Positions 55,064 to 63,570 of a stretch of 64,000 nucleotides of DNA are shown here, in pieces (within the stretch, counting starts at the first letter, position 1; every line of letters begins with the position of its first letter). The position numbers and the translations under genes were made by a program. The DNA is from Winogradskyella psychrotolerans (GTDB taxonomy: Bacteria > Bacteroidota > Bacteroidia > Flavobacteriales > Flavobacteriaceae), in contig NZ_JAHKPS010000004.1 of assembly GCF_018860565.1 (NCBI RefSeq), positions 1 through 64,000 of the forward strand, in the 5' to 3' direction. The notes under the pieces are model-generated. The model was not told the origin of the DNA. It saw only the letters and a list, made by a program, of their open reading frames with translations, and ran no database searches.

Positions 55064-57295
55064 ATGGAATATCTTTTAAAAGCTTCCATGGTAATTGCTC
55101 TATTTTATTTATGTTTTTTTATTCTACTAAAGAAAGAAACGTTTTTTCAACACAATAGAGGGTTTTTGTTAATAGGTTTAATAATCGCTTTAGTATTTCC
55201 CTTAATAGTAATTCCTGTCTATATCCCCATAACACCTTCAACAATAAGCGAAACGCTATTTGTTAAACCGACAGTTTCAAATTACAACACCTTAAAACCC
55301 GCAAACACTTTGGATTGGACAACTCATATTCCTATGATTTACAGCGTAGGATTAATGGTCTTTTTAATTCAATTTATATTTCAATTTGGATCATTAGCGC
55401 TATTGCTATTTAAAAACCCAAAAACTACAGATGACATTTACACCTATGTTATTGTAGAAAACAAATTATCACCTTTTTCATTTTTCAAATGGATAGTCTA
55501 CAATCCTAACTCCTATAAATCAGAAGAACTCGATCTTATACTTACACATGAAAAAGTACATGTTAACCAATGGCACTCCATAGACATTTTATTTACTCAA
55601 TTAACATGCATTGTATTTTGGTTTAACCCATTGGTATGGTTATACAAAAAAGAAGTAAGACAAAACTTGGAATATATCGCCGATACTCAAACACAATCAA
55701 AATCTAACACAAAAAAAGAATACCAGCACTTATTATTAAAAACAAGTATCGCTAATCATGATATTTTACTAACAAATAATTTTTACAATTCATCAATCAA
55801 AAAACGAATTCTTATGTTAAACAAATCACGATCAAACAAAAAAAATCAATTGAAGTACCTTTTAATTCTTCCCCTTTTAGCTGGTTTACTAATGAGTATG
55901 AATACGGAAACTGTTTATATTGAAGCACAAAACAACAGCATTAAAAACACCAGCACCGCTACTAAAAATTCCTTCACAACTGAAAGCATCAAGGTTAAGT
56001 TCACGAAAAAGATGACCGACAATTGCTTAAGTGAAATAAAAACATGGTTAAAATCTAAAAATATCACTATGATTATAAAACATATAAAGCGAAACAGGAA
56101 CAACGAAATTTCGAATATAAATATTGATTTTATAACAGAAAGCGGCACCACAAATTACCATGTTAAAGACAAAAATGGTATCTCTCCTTTTGAATTTAAA
56201 ATGGATGATGACGGTAGTTTTGGAGTTGAAGTCGTCCAACCAAATGAGCAAAAGAAAACAACCTTTATAATCGAAGAATTACGTGATAGCTTAGATGTTA
56301 TAGTTGAAGACTCAACCTATATTGTCACTCAAATACCAAAACACGAAACATATATTAGAAAATTAAATACTACTGTAGTTTCAGATACTATTTATTTCTC
56401 AATGGATTCTTTAGAGATTAAGAATCAAATCAACACAAAACCTGATTTTTATTATGAAGATGGCTCTAAACCCAAAATTATAAGTCAAGAAGTCATCATT
56501 CATAATCCAACCAATAAAGCAATTTATAACTCACGTTATGATTCGCAGAATCCAAAACCATTAATAATTGTAAATGGTAAACCTACTACACCAGAATATT
56601 TAAAAACTATCGATGCTAATGCTATTGAAAGCATGACTGTTTTAAAAGGAGAAGACGCACTAGATGCTTATGGTAAAAAAGGAAAGCATGGTGTTATTAC
56701 TCTAACAACAAAACCACCTCAAACATACAACAACACAGAAATCCAATTTTTAAATAAAAACAACTTTTTATACATTCTAGATGGTAAAGAAATATCTAAA
56801 TCAGATTTATTAAAAGTATATTCAAAAGAAAGGGTTTCAAGTTTAATAATTTTAAAAGGAAAAGAGGCAAAAGAAAAATATGGTAAAAAAGGTGCCAATG
56901 GAGTTGTAGAAGTGATTTCTAAAAACAGCAACAAATTTACTCAGAGTAAAACCATTAAAAAAGATAACCCATGGAAAGTCGTTGGCAAACCAAAAATAAA
57001 TAGCTTGACTTATATTGACGATGAAGATGCTTCAAAAAATGGATCCATTGCTTATATTTCAAAATCTACACCAGATCAAATTTTAGATTTTCACGTAAAT
57101 GAACTTAAAAGAATTGGAATCACGGTTAAGTATTCCAAATTAAAACGAAACAAAAAAGGTGAAATTACAAGTATAAAAATCAGCCTCGAAGATAAAAATG
57201 GATATAAAAGTAGTGCAACCTGGAAAGCTACTGATGGTATTCCGAATATAGAATTTGGAAAATCAGAAGGTTCATTAATAGCGAGAACTCAATAG
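55064..57295 (+). CDS. M56-family (BlaR1-like) membrane metalloprotease with plug-like repeats
   Basis: A 743-residue protein. The N-terminal part has membrane helices and a zinc site HEKVH with the third ligand in EYIAD. After the last helix (LLILPLLAGLLMSM, about 266-279) comes a long periplasmic region. It holds two copies of a TonB-plug-like motif: LIIVNGKPTTPEYL/VLKGEDALDAYGKKGKHGVITL and FLYILDGKEISKSDL/LILKGKEAKEKYGKKGANGVVEV. The family cleaves BlaI when triggered. The signal is unknown. Confidence 0.88.
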   Translation: MEYLLKASMVIALFYLCFFILLKKETFFQHNRGFLLIGLIIALVFPLIVIPVYIPITPSTISETLFVKPTVSNYNTLKPANTLDWTTHIPMIYSVGLMVFLIQFIFQFGSLALLLFKNPKTTDDIYTYVIVENKLSPFSFFKWIVYNPNSYKSEELDLILTHEKVHVNQWHSIDILFTQLTCIVFWFNPLVWLYKKEVRQNLEYIADTQTQSKSNTKKEYQHLLLKTSIANHDILLTNNFYNSSIKKRILMLNKSRSNKKNQLKYLLILPLLAGLLMSMNTETVYIEAQNNSIKNTSTATKNSFTTESIKVKFTKKMTDNCLSEIKTWLKSKNITMIIKHIKRNRNNEISNINIDFITESGTTNYHVKDKNGISPFEFKMDDDGSFGVEVVQPNEQKKTTFIIEELRDSLDVIVEDSTYIVTQIPKHETYIRKLNTTVVSDTIYFSMDSLEIKNQINTKPDFYYEDGSKPKIISQEVIIHNPTNKAIYNSRYDSQNPKPLIIVNGKPTTPEYLKTIDANAIESMTVLKGEDALDAYGKKGKHGVITLTTKPPQTYNNTEIQFLNKNNFLYILDGKEISKSDLLKVYSKERVSSLIILKGKEAKEKYGKKGANGVVEVISKNSNKFTQSKTIKKDNPWKVVGKPKINSLTYIDDEDASKNGSIAYISKSTPDQILDFHVNELKRIGITVKYSKLKRNKKGEITSIKISLEDKNGYKSSATWKATDGIPNIEFGKSEGSLIARTQ

Positions 57296-57311
57296 AAAAG
57301 CCATAAATATG

Positions 57312-57350
57312 AAAAAAGCCAAACTATTTAAATACAGTTTGGCTTTTTTT
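57312..57350. terminator. Bidirectional terminator
   Basis: An AAAAAAGCCAAACT/AGTTTGGCTTTTTTT stem with a 10-nt loop between convergent genes. Confidence 0.88.
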
Positions 57351-57369
57351 ATTGAAGTAATATTATACG

Positions 57370-59331
57370 TTAATCAACAATAATTTTCTTGATTACAGAA
57401 CGATTTTCACTTGTTAACTTCAATAGATACATGCCAGACGTAACATCTAAATCTATATAATCTGCAACAGATTGCGATTGCTTTAGACGTTTTCCGTCTA
57501 CAGAGTAGACTTCAACTTCTGCATTAACAGTTAACCCAGAAATATAAACACGCCCTGTTGTAGGATTTGGAAACACACGAACATTAAGTTCTGTATCATC
57601 ATTTACACTTAAAGGTTGGCTCCAATTTTCGCCAATCATATTTCCCCAAATATATTCTACCATATCTGGTTGGTCTATAAATGGATTTCTATTCTTTTGC
57701 CAATTATAAACGATATTATTTCTATTCATTTCAAAATCATCTGGCGGATCATTTCTATGCCAATCTAACAAGGTTGCCAAATCTCCAAATTCACCAACAT
57801 TACCATCAGGAAAACCATTTACTATTTCTAAACCATTGTAACGAACAGCCATATAAAACACACTTCTGGCCACATCACCTTTAAATTTCCCTAAGGTGCC
57901 AACTGGCCCATTATACTCACCATAAAATTGATTATTTCTACTACTGTTTTCTGGTCCATCAGCTGCTCGTAAAGCGTGTGCATCAGAGTTTCCATGACGT
58001 AAAGAATCGGCTTTAGTTGTCCAATAGATATCAATACCATCTGCAATTTCATCCTCTTCTATACTATCAAATCCACCTCGAGATCTAGGAAATGTATGCT
58101 CTCTATTCCATTTACCTGTACTCAAAGAACTTGTTTGGTAATCTAATTTTGATCTTCCTTCTTCCAAATACACCAACCAAACCTGATTGCTGTTTTCTGG
58201 ATTTTGATCTGCTTCTTTTAAAATATCAATAACATCTGTATAAGTCTGTGCTCTAACTGTACTTGGATCTGCAATTATACCCTGCATTGCCTGTCTTAAC
58301 GCAACATCTGCCAACCCGTCTAAGCTATCATAATAGCCATCTGGCTGTGTACTTTGTACCATACCATAAGTAGGCTCTAATGGTGTTCCCCATGCTGCAA
58401 CGGTATAATCATTATCTACCACCCTAACCTCAACAGCTCCGTTAGATGCCACTATAGGCTCTACTAAATCTAAAAATCTAATTTTTAAAACCTCATCACC
58501 TTCATCTTCAGTATCATCAACTAATGTAATAGTTGTGCTTGTTGTATTTTCACCAGATAAAATAGTAAGATCCGTGTTTCCTGTATAATCTGATGTATTA
58601 AATCCATCATTATCTAAACTAATAGTAAAATTAAGATCTGAAGTCACATTGGCTTCAGCAGTAAATGTTATATCAAAAGTAGCACCTTCATCATATTGCG
58701 TTTCTGCAATTGAAATTTCAATAGGGTTGATAGAAATACCTGAACCATCATTTTCTCTTCGAGGGGTTGGAGGCTCTGCAGAAAAGGTTACACCGCCCAT
58801 ACCATCTACAAAACGCTGAATTGATTTAGGATTTGCATTAGTTCCATTATCATTATGCTGTATAGTTTGCCCTAATTTCGTTAATAAACCTGTAGCATCT
58901 GAATCATTAGTACCATAAACCATTGCATCAATTAAATTGGTTTGAGACGCCACTGTTTCCTCTGGAAAATCATTTATCGAAGCTTGATAAATACCCACTG
59001 CATCTGGCCCATTTTGTATTACATTTTCTGCCATTAATGACTGCGGAAAAGGCGAAACATTTGCACTACCAACAACTAATAAACCATTAATATCTGTTGT
59101 TAGACCATTTAAATCATATACAAAATAACTAGCATCTCCACCACTACTAGAGCCATTAAAAAATACCAATATGTAACCATCTGTTGAAAAATTGGGTGTT
59201 GCCGATTTTAATTCAATAAACTCATGAGTATCTATACTAGGAGTATCCGCATCTAACTCATTAATAACCAAAATTTGAGACCAACTAAATCCCGAAATCA
59301 ATAGTAATACTATAAAAGTAATTTTTTTCAT
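57370..59331 (-). CDS. Secreted endonuclease I with lamin-tail, Calx-beta and T9SS sorting domains
   Basis: A 653-residue exported protein. The order is a signal peptide (to about 20), a lamin-tail-like domain (VINELDADTPSIDTHEFIEL onward), a Calx-beta-like domain, an endonuclease I domain (WNREHTFPRSRGG, DSDAHALR-like region) and a T9SS type A sorting tail (VFPNPTTGRVYI, GMYLLKL). It should be released or surface-bound and may degrade extracellular DNA for nutrients. The start at 59331 is preferred because the -7 box covers the upstream ATG at 59346. Confidence 0.9.
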   Translation of the reverse strand: MKKITFIVLLLISGFSWSQILVINELDADTPSIDTHEFIELKSATPNFSTDGYILVFFNGSSSGGDASYFVYDLNGLTTDINGLLVVGSANVSPFPQSLMAENVIQNGPDAVGIYQASINDFPEETVASQTNLIDAMVYGTNDSDATGLLTKLGQTIQHNDNGTNANPKSIQRFVDGMGGVTFSAEPPTPRRENDGSGISINPIEISIAETQYDEGATFDITFTAEANVTSDLNFTISLDNDGFNTSDYTGNTDLTILSGENTTSTTITLVDDTEDEGDEVLKIRFLDLVEPIVASNGAVEVRVVDNDYTVAAWGTPLEPTYGMVQSTQPDGYYDSLDGLADVALRQAMQGIIADPSTVRAQTYTDVIDILKEADQNPENSNQVWLVYLEEGRSKLDYQTSSLSTGKWNREHTFPRSRGGFDSIEEDEIADGIDIYWTTKADSLRHGNSDAHALRAADGPENSSRNNQFYGEYNGPVGTLGKFKGDVARSVFYMAVRYNGLEIVNGFPDGNVGEFGDLATLLDWHRNDPPDDFEMNRNNIVYNWQKNRNPFIDQPDMVEYIWGNMIGENWSQPLSVNDDTELNVRVFPNPTTGRVYISGLTVNAEVEVYSVDGKRLKQSQSVADYIDLDVTSGMYLLKLTSENRSVIKKIIVD

Positions 59332-59345
59332 CGCTTTATTTTTCA

Positions 59346-59353
59346 CAAAGATA
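59346..59353 (-). promoter_or_regulatory. -7 element for the endonuclease gene
   Basis: The minus strand reads TATCTTTG, 15 nt before the ATG at 59331. Confidence 0.62.
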
Positions 59354-59416
59354 GTTTATTATTACATCTAAATGTTAAATGCCAATTAATTACAAAACAC
59401 ACCTTAAATAAAACAT

Positions 59417-59440
59417 GAAATTTATCATAAAATAAATTTC
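59417..59440. promoter_or_regulatory. 9-bp perfect hairpin upstream of the endonuclease gene
   Basis: GAAATTTAT, 6-nt loop, ATAAATTTC. An A-run follows on the plus strand, so it is not a plus-strand terminator. It may be an operator or a relic. The 59441-59750 stretch beyond it is AT-rich and shows no ORF or repeat that I can support. Confidence 0.3.
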
Positions 59441-59750
59441 AAAAAAAGATGAATTCTTAAAATTCAGCCCTTATAAAGACCAAAGCCCTCTACGATTTCG
59501 AAAAGCACTCCAAAAAAGCCCTACAAAAGTTACAATATAAAAACACAAAAACTACTTTATATATTAAATTAAAACTTCAAATAAGACAAGTCACATAATA
59601 TTATAACAATTATTATCTTTTTAGTTGTAATTTAGAATTCAAATTTGTCGATTTACACAAAAACATTTGGAACATAATGAGTTGAAAATATATATTGAAA
59701 ACTCAATCAAACAAACAAATCATTTTATTAACCCTAAAAACCAAAAAACT

Positions 59751-59801
59751 ATGATGACATTAGCAAAACTGATTATTGAAATTATATTAGCAATATTTTA
59801 A
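59751..59801 (+). CDS. Possible 16-residue hydrophobic peptide
   Basis: ATGATG at 59751 starts MMTLAKLIIEIILAIF, a single hydrophobic helix. A hairpin terminator follows at 59844-59880, so a short transcript may exist. Length and composition resemble type I toxin peptides, but chance in AT-rich DNA is quite possible. Confidence 0.25.
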   Translation: MMTLAKLIIEIILAIF

Positions 59802-59843
59802 AAAATTAAAAAACAACCAAAACAAAACCACCAATCAAAAACA

Positions 59844-59880
59844 AGTAAGACTTAGTTCTAGAATAAGTTTTACTATTTTT
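59844..59880 (+). terminator. Hairpin terminator after the 16-residue frame
   Basis: AGTAAGACTTA/TAAGTTTTACT (10 of 11 paired) with a 9-nt loop, followed by A and five T. Confidence 0.6.
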
Positions 59881-59906
59881 GCTAAAGATTTATTATTCAA
59901 CCTCTA

Positions 59907-60059
59907 ATGAAAAACAAAATCTTTAGAATTCTGGCTCAACTAAACAAAGCCATACTTCCATCTTACTCCAAAAAACAATTAGACCTTAGCAAAGCTTCTA
60001 AGCTACAACTTGCCATAATAGCTTGGCGTGTTTATGTAACTAAAAATGCACTTAGTTAA
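59907..60059 (+). CDS. 50-residue conserved small basic protein
   Basis: The ATG at 59907 opens a 50-codon frame, basic and helical (ILAQLNKAILPSYSKKQLDL, then ASKLQLAIIAWRVYVTKNA). I recall very similar ~50-residue proteins across Flavobacteriaceae, sometimes labelled SsrA-binding protein in annotations; that label is doubtful for so short a protein. Function unknown. It is preceded by a terminator and followed by about 220 bp with no recognised feature. Confidence 0.62.
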   Translation: MKNKIFRILAQLNKAILPSYSKKQLDLSKASKLQLAIIAWRVYVTKNALS

Positions 60060-60282
60060 TTAAAGACTTAGTGTTTGCCTATTTGAATTAAAAATCCATA
60101 CCATTTATTGCACTACGCAATACAAGCTTTATAGTCATTTCATTAGCTCTTAAGCTATAGAAAGGCTATTGCAATAATGCTCTAAAACTTTCCAATTTTA
60201 TGAGAAATTTAAGACTGTAAATTTCATCAAACTACTGCATGGTGTTATATTTAGTACATTAACCTTAAAAACTAAAAAAATA

Positions 60283-60711
60283 ATGAAAACCTTATATGAA
60301 GCAACTACAAAAGCAGAAGGTGGCAGAACTGGACACATCACATCAGAAGACGGTATTCTAGATCATAATTTATCGGTACCTAAATCTATGGGAGGTGACG
60401 GTGGAAATGGCACAAACCCAGAACAACTTTTTGGTGCTGCCTATGCAGCATGTTTTGGTGGCGCATTGCAATCTGTTGCTAAAAACGAAGGTATTAAAAT
60501 TGATGATGACGCATTAAGTGTCACAGCTATTATTGGCTTTTGTAAAGATGAAGATGGCTTTTTCTTAGAAGCGACTTTAGATTGTTACATCCCAGGAGTT
60601 GATTTAGAAACTGGTGAAGATTTGGTAGAAAAAGCACATGAAGCCTGTCCGTTTAGCAAAGCTACACGCGATAATATTACAGTAACCTTGAATTTATTAC
60701 TAGACGAATAA
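60283..60711 (+). CDS. ohr: Organic hydroperoxide resistance protein (Ohr type)
   Basis: A 142-residue Ohr/OsmC-fold protein: N-terminal KTLYEATTKAEGGRTGHI, first redox Cys in YAACFGGAL, second in HEACPFSKATR. It reduces organic hydroperoxides using a reactive Cys pair. The size and both Cys motifs fit Ohr rather than the other OsmC branch seen at 36341. No ohrR regulator is adjacent. Confidence 0.93.
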   Translation: MKTLYEATTKAEGGRTGHITSEDGILDHNLSVPKSMGGDGGNGTNPEQLFGAAYAACFGGALQSVAKNEGIKIDDDALSVTAIIGFCKDEDGFFLEATLDCYIPGVDLETGEDLVEKAHEACPFSKATRDNITVTLNLLLDE

Positions 60712-60812
60712 GGCTCAGCTATTTTTAGCTCGCCAATAATCTAATTAATAAACCACGTTTATCGTTATGATTTTCGTGGTTTTCATGTTTAATAGAGTAA
60801 ATTTTCTGCAAA

Positions 60813-60857
60813 TAAAAAAACCAACACTCTCAAAAATCGCTTGAAAGCATTGGTTTT
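60813..60857 (-). terminator. Terminator downstream of tRNA-Arg
   Basis: A long stem with wobble pairs (AACCAATGCTTTCAAG with TTTGAGAGTGTTGGTT) followed by seven T residues on the minus strand. Confidence 0.75.
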
Positions 60858-60862
60858 ATTAG

Positions 60863-60936
60863 TGACCTCGACAGGATTCAAACCTGTAACCTCTTGAGCC
60901 GTAATCAAGTGCGCTATTCAGTTGCGCCACGAGGCC
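60863..60936 (-). tRNA. tRNA-Arg (anticodon ACG)
   Basis: A 74-nt cloverleaf on the minus strand: acceptor GGCCTCG/CGAGGTC (one G-U), D arm, anticodon stem CTTGA/TCAAG with loop TTACGGC (anticodon ACG at 60900-60902, reads CGN arginine codons), T arm ACAGG-TTTGAAT-CCTGT. CCA is not encoded. ACG is normally edited to ICG by TadA. Confidence 0.95.
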
Positions 60937-61009
60937 TTTTTAAGTGGGTGCAAATATAATACATTTATTAAATGATTGCCAAATTATTTATTTCAAATTT
61001 TTAAATTAC

Positions 61010-61017
61010 TATTTTTG
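61010..61017 (+). promoter_or_regulatory. -7 element for the Crp/Fnr gene
   Basis: TATTTTTG, only 4 nt before the ATG at 61022. The mRNA would be leaderless or nearly so. Confidence 0.55.
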
Positions 61018-61021
61018 AAAT

Positions 61022-61660
61022 ATGATTTCTAAAGAACTACTCCAACCTTTTAATTACTTATTCGATTCAGAAATAATCGATAGTATAGCCAATGTTGCGT
61101 TTCTTAAAACCTTTAAAAAAGCGGATATTATTATAGACATAGGTCAAGATTTAAATTTTATTCCGCTTCTAATTAAAGGCAATATTAAAGTTTTACGAGA
61201 AGACAACGATGGTGATGAACTTTTATTATACGTTTTAGAAACGGGAGATACTTGCGCCATGTCATTAACCTGTTGCATGGTTAAGTCTGTAAGTAAAATA
61301 CGTGCCATTGCTGATGATGATGATGCCACTGTAATAATGATTCCTATAGAATACATGAAACTATGGTTTAATTCTAATGAGAGTTGGAGAAATTTTATCT
61401 TACAAAGCTATCAAATTCGTTTTGACGAAATGTTAGAAACCATTGACACACTCGCCTTTATGAAAATGGACGAGCGCTTATTTAAATACCTTACAGATCA
61501 GGTAAAGCTATCTGCTTCTACACATTTAGAAATGACACATCAAGAAATTGCAGAAGACTTAAATACATCTAGAGTCGTAATTTCAAGACTATTAAAACAA
61601 CTCGAAAGAGAGAAAAAAATAGAACTTGGTAGAAACAAGATTAGTGTTTTAGAATTTTAG
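61022..61660 (+). CDS. Crp/Fnr-family regulator with a Cys cluster
   Basis: A 212-residue regulator: a cNMP-like beta-roll, dimer helix, and a winged helix-turn-helix (MTHQEIAEDLNTSRVVISRLLKQLERE). In the beta-roll, GDTCAMSLTCCM holds three cysteines. The context (YeeE/YedE, TauE, persulfide dioxygenase) suggests it senses sulfane sulfur or redox state (inference). A perfect TGTGA-N6-TCACA site before the MBL gene is its likely target. Confidence 0.9.
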   Translation: MISKELLQPFNYLFDSEIIDSIANVAFLKTFKKADIIIDIGQDLNFIPLLIKGNIKVLREDNDGDELLLYVLETGDTCAMSLTCCMVKSVSKIRAIADDDDATVIMIPIEYMKLWFNSNESWRNFILQSYQIRFDEMLETIDTLAFMKMDERLFKYLTDQVKLSASTHLEMTHQEIAEDLNTSRVVISRLLKQLEREKKIELGRNKISVLEF

Positions 61661-61674
61661 TCACATTTATTACA
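61659..61674 (+). promoter_or_regulatory. Degenerate Crp/Fnr-type site before the YeeE genes
   Basis: AGTCA-N6-TTACA, 7 of 10 matches to TGTGA-N6-TCACA. Its centre lies 28.5 nt before the -7 box at 61695, the same offset as the perfect site at 63508. Confidence 0.4.
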
Positions 61675-61694
61675 TTACCTAAATAACAGAACTT

Positions 61695-61702
61695 TATTTT
61701 TG
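61695..61702 (+). promoter_or_regulatory. -7 element for the YeeE/YedE genes
   Basis: TATTTTTG, 16 nt before the ATG at 61719. Confidence 0.55.
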
Positions 61703-61718
61703 TCTTATAATTAATTTT

Positions 61719-62276
61719 ATGGAATATATTTTACAACCTTGGCCTTGGTATGTCTCAGGTCCATGCATTGCTATTGTCATGTTTCTTCTACTCTATTTTG
61801 GAAGAACTTTTGGCATGTCCTCCAATCTCAGAACCTTATGCGCTATTGGTGGCGCAGGCAAACGTGTAGCGTTTTTTAAATTTGACTGGAAAAGTCAACG
61901 ATGGAATCTCGTCGTTGTACTTGGTGCTATTTTTGGTGGTTTTATTGCACATTATTTTTTATCAAATCCTATACACATGGATCTTAGTGAAGCAACAGTT
62001 AAAGATTTAACAGCGTTAGGTTTTAATGATATAGGGCAAAGTTTATTACCACCAGAACTATTTCGTTGGAATTCCGTTTTTAGTCTAAAGGGAATTCTAA
62101 TACTCATCATTGGAGGTTTTCTTGTTGGGTTTGGTACACGCTATGCTGGCGGCTGTACTTCTGGCCATGCCATAACAGGCCTAAGCAGCTTACAATTACC
62201 TTCACTCATTGCTGTTATTGGCTTCTTTATTGGCGGTTTAATTATGATTCACCTTATTTATCCAATACTCTTTTAA
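61719..62276 (+). CDS. YeeE/YedE-family transporter subunit, first half
   Basis: A 185-residue membrane protein with about five helices and the family motif [14 protein letters not shown] holding a conserved Cys. YeeE/YedE proteins (TsuA type) move thiosulfate or sulfur groups across the inner membrane. In other bacteria one protein holds both halves; here the second half is a separate gene starting 2 nt later. Likely activated by the upstream Crp/Fnr protein. Confidence 0.9.
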   Translation: MEYILQPWPWYVSGPCIAIVMFLLLYFGRTFGMSSNLRTLCAIGGAGKRVAFFKFDWKSQRWNLVVVLGAIFGGFIAHYFLSNPIHMDLSEATVKDLTALGFNDIGQSLLPPELFRWNSVFSLKGILILIIGGFLVGFGTRYAGGCTSGHAITGLSSLQLPSLIAVIGFFIGGLIMIHLIYPILF

Positions 62277-62278
62277 TT

Positions 62279-62695
62279 ATGGGAAAATATATCAAATTCT
62301 TTATTGTCGGAATATTCTTTGGAATAGTACTCGTTAAATCAGAAGCAGTTTCATGGTATCGTATTTTCGAAATGTTTAAATTTCAATCCTTCCATATGTA
62401 TGGCATTATTGGAACAGCTGTTGGAACAGGAATTCTACTACTATTACTTTCTAAAAAAAACAACGTAAAAACCATTAAAGGCACAACCTTAAACGTCCCT
62501 TTAAAAGAACGTGGCTTTACACGTTATATCATTGGCGGAACTATATTTGGCTTAGGTTGGGCTTTATGTGGTGCCTGTCCTGGACCAATGTATATTTTGT
62601 TAGGTACAGGAGCTTTTTCTATTATAATTGTCATTATTGCAGCATTATTAGGTACTTACACCTATGGGTTGCTAAAAAACAAACTTCCACATTAA
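62279..62695 (+). CDS. YeeE/YedE-family transporter subunit, second half
   Basis: A 138-residue membrane protein (DUF6691-like), four helices, with the matching Cys motif GWALCGACPGPMY. Together with the upstream gene it would form the two-fold transporter. Spacing of 2 nt to both sides (the next start is 1 nt after its stop) shows a tight operon. Confidence 0.9.
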   Translation: MGKYIKFFIVGIFFGIVLVKSEAVSWYRIFEMFKFQSFHMYGIIGTAVGTGILLLLLSKKNNVKTIKGTTLNVPLKERGFTRYIIGGTIFGLGWALCGACPGPMYILLGTGAFSIIIVIIAALLGTYTYGLLKNKLPH

Positions 62696-62696
62696 T

Positions 62697-63500
62697 ATGG
62701 AATTAATTGAAATACTAGGCTATATAGGTGCTTTAATTGTTGGACTTGTTTTAGGTCTTATAGGCGGAGGCGGTTCTATTTTAACCGTTCCTATTTTAGT
62801 ATACTTTTTAGGATTTAGCCCAATCGTTGCTACAGGCTATTCGCTTTTTGTGGTAGGCAGCACCGCATTAGTAGGAACCATACGAAACATCAAAAAAAAT
62901 ACAATAGATTTTAAAACGGCTATAGTATTTGCAATTCCTTCAATAATTACGGTTTTTATGGTGAGACGTTTGGTCATACCAAATTTACCCGAAGTCATAT
63001 TTTCTATTGGAAACTTTAAACTTACCAATTCACTTTTCATCATGTTGCTATTTGCTATCATTATGCTTTTAGCTGGTTGGTCAATGATTAAATCTAAAAC
63101 CATTAATAGCGACAATGTCATTAAAACATTTGACAACACCCATTATTTTGCTATTGGTACTCAAGCCATAGGTATTGGAGCTCTAGCAGGTTTAGTTGGT
63201 GCTGGAGGCGGATTCCTAATCGTCCCTGCACTAGTGCTATTGGTAAAACTCCCTATAAAAAAAGCCATTAGTACGTCATTATTTATAATCGCCATACAAT
63301 CGCTTATAGGTTTTTTAGGAGATTTAAAAACGTTACAAATTGATTGGCAATTTCTAATCACGTTTACTGGAATCTCAATTGCTGGGATTTTTATAGGATT
63401 AGCACTTTCTAAAAAAATCAGTGCAAAAGGATTAAAACGAGGATTTGGCTATTTCACCATATTTATGGCCATTTATATTATATTCAAGGAGCTCTTTTAA
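62697..63500 (+). CDS. TauE/SafE-family sulfite/sulfur exporter
   Basis: A 267-residue protein with about eight helices and the paired family motifs LIGGGGSILTVPILVY and LVGAGGGFLIVPALVL. TauE/SafE proteins export sulfite or other organosulfur anions. In this operon it likely removes sulfite formed by the downstream persulfide dioxygenase (inference from Cst-type loci). Confidence 0.92.
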   Translation: MELIEILGYIGALIVGLVLGLIGGGGSILTVPILVYFLGFSPIVATGYSLFVVGSTALVGTIRNIKKNTIDFKTAIVFAIPSIITVFMVRRLVIPNLPEVIFSIGNFKLTNSLFIMLLFAIIMLLAGWSMIKSKTINSDNVIKTFDNTHYFAIGTQAIGIGALAGLVGAGGGFLIVPALVLLVKLPIKKAISTSLFIIAIQSLIGFLGDLKTLQIDWQFLITFTGISIAGIFIGLALSKKISAKGLKRGFGYFTIFMAIYIIFKELF

Positions 63501-63507
63501 CAGACTT

Positions 63508-63523
63508 TGTGATAATTATCACA
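63508..63523 (+). promoter_or_regulatory. Perfect Crp/Fnr-type palindrome TGTGATAATTATCACA
   Basis: A perfect 16-bp palindrome matching TGTGA-N6-TCACA. Its centre (63515.5) is about 40 nt before the expected transcription start, the class II activator position, and overlaps where a -33 box would be. Confidence 0.78.
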
Positions 63524-63543
63524 TTTCAAAAAATGAAGTTTCG

Positions 63544-63551
63544 TAAATTTG
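63544..63551 (+). promoter_or_regulatory. -7 element for the MBL gene
   Basis: TAAATTTG (TAnnTTTG), 19 nt before the ATG at 63571. No TTTG is found at the -33 position. Confidence 0.65.
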
Positions 63552-63570
63552 CAATACAAACAAATAAAGA

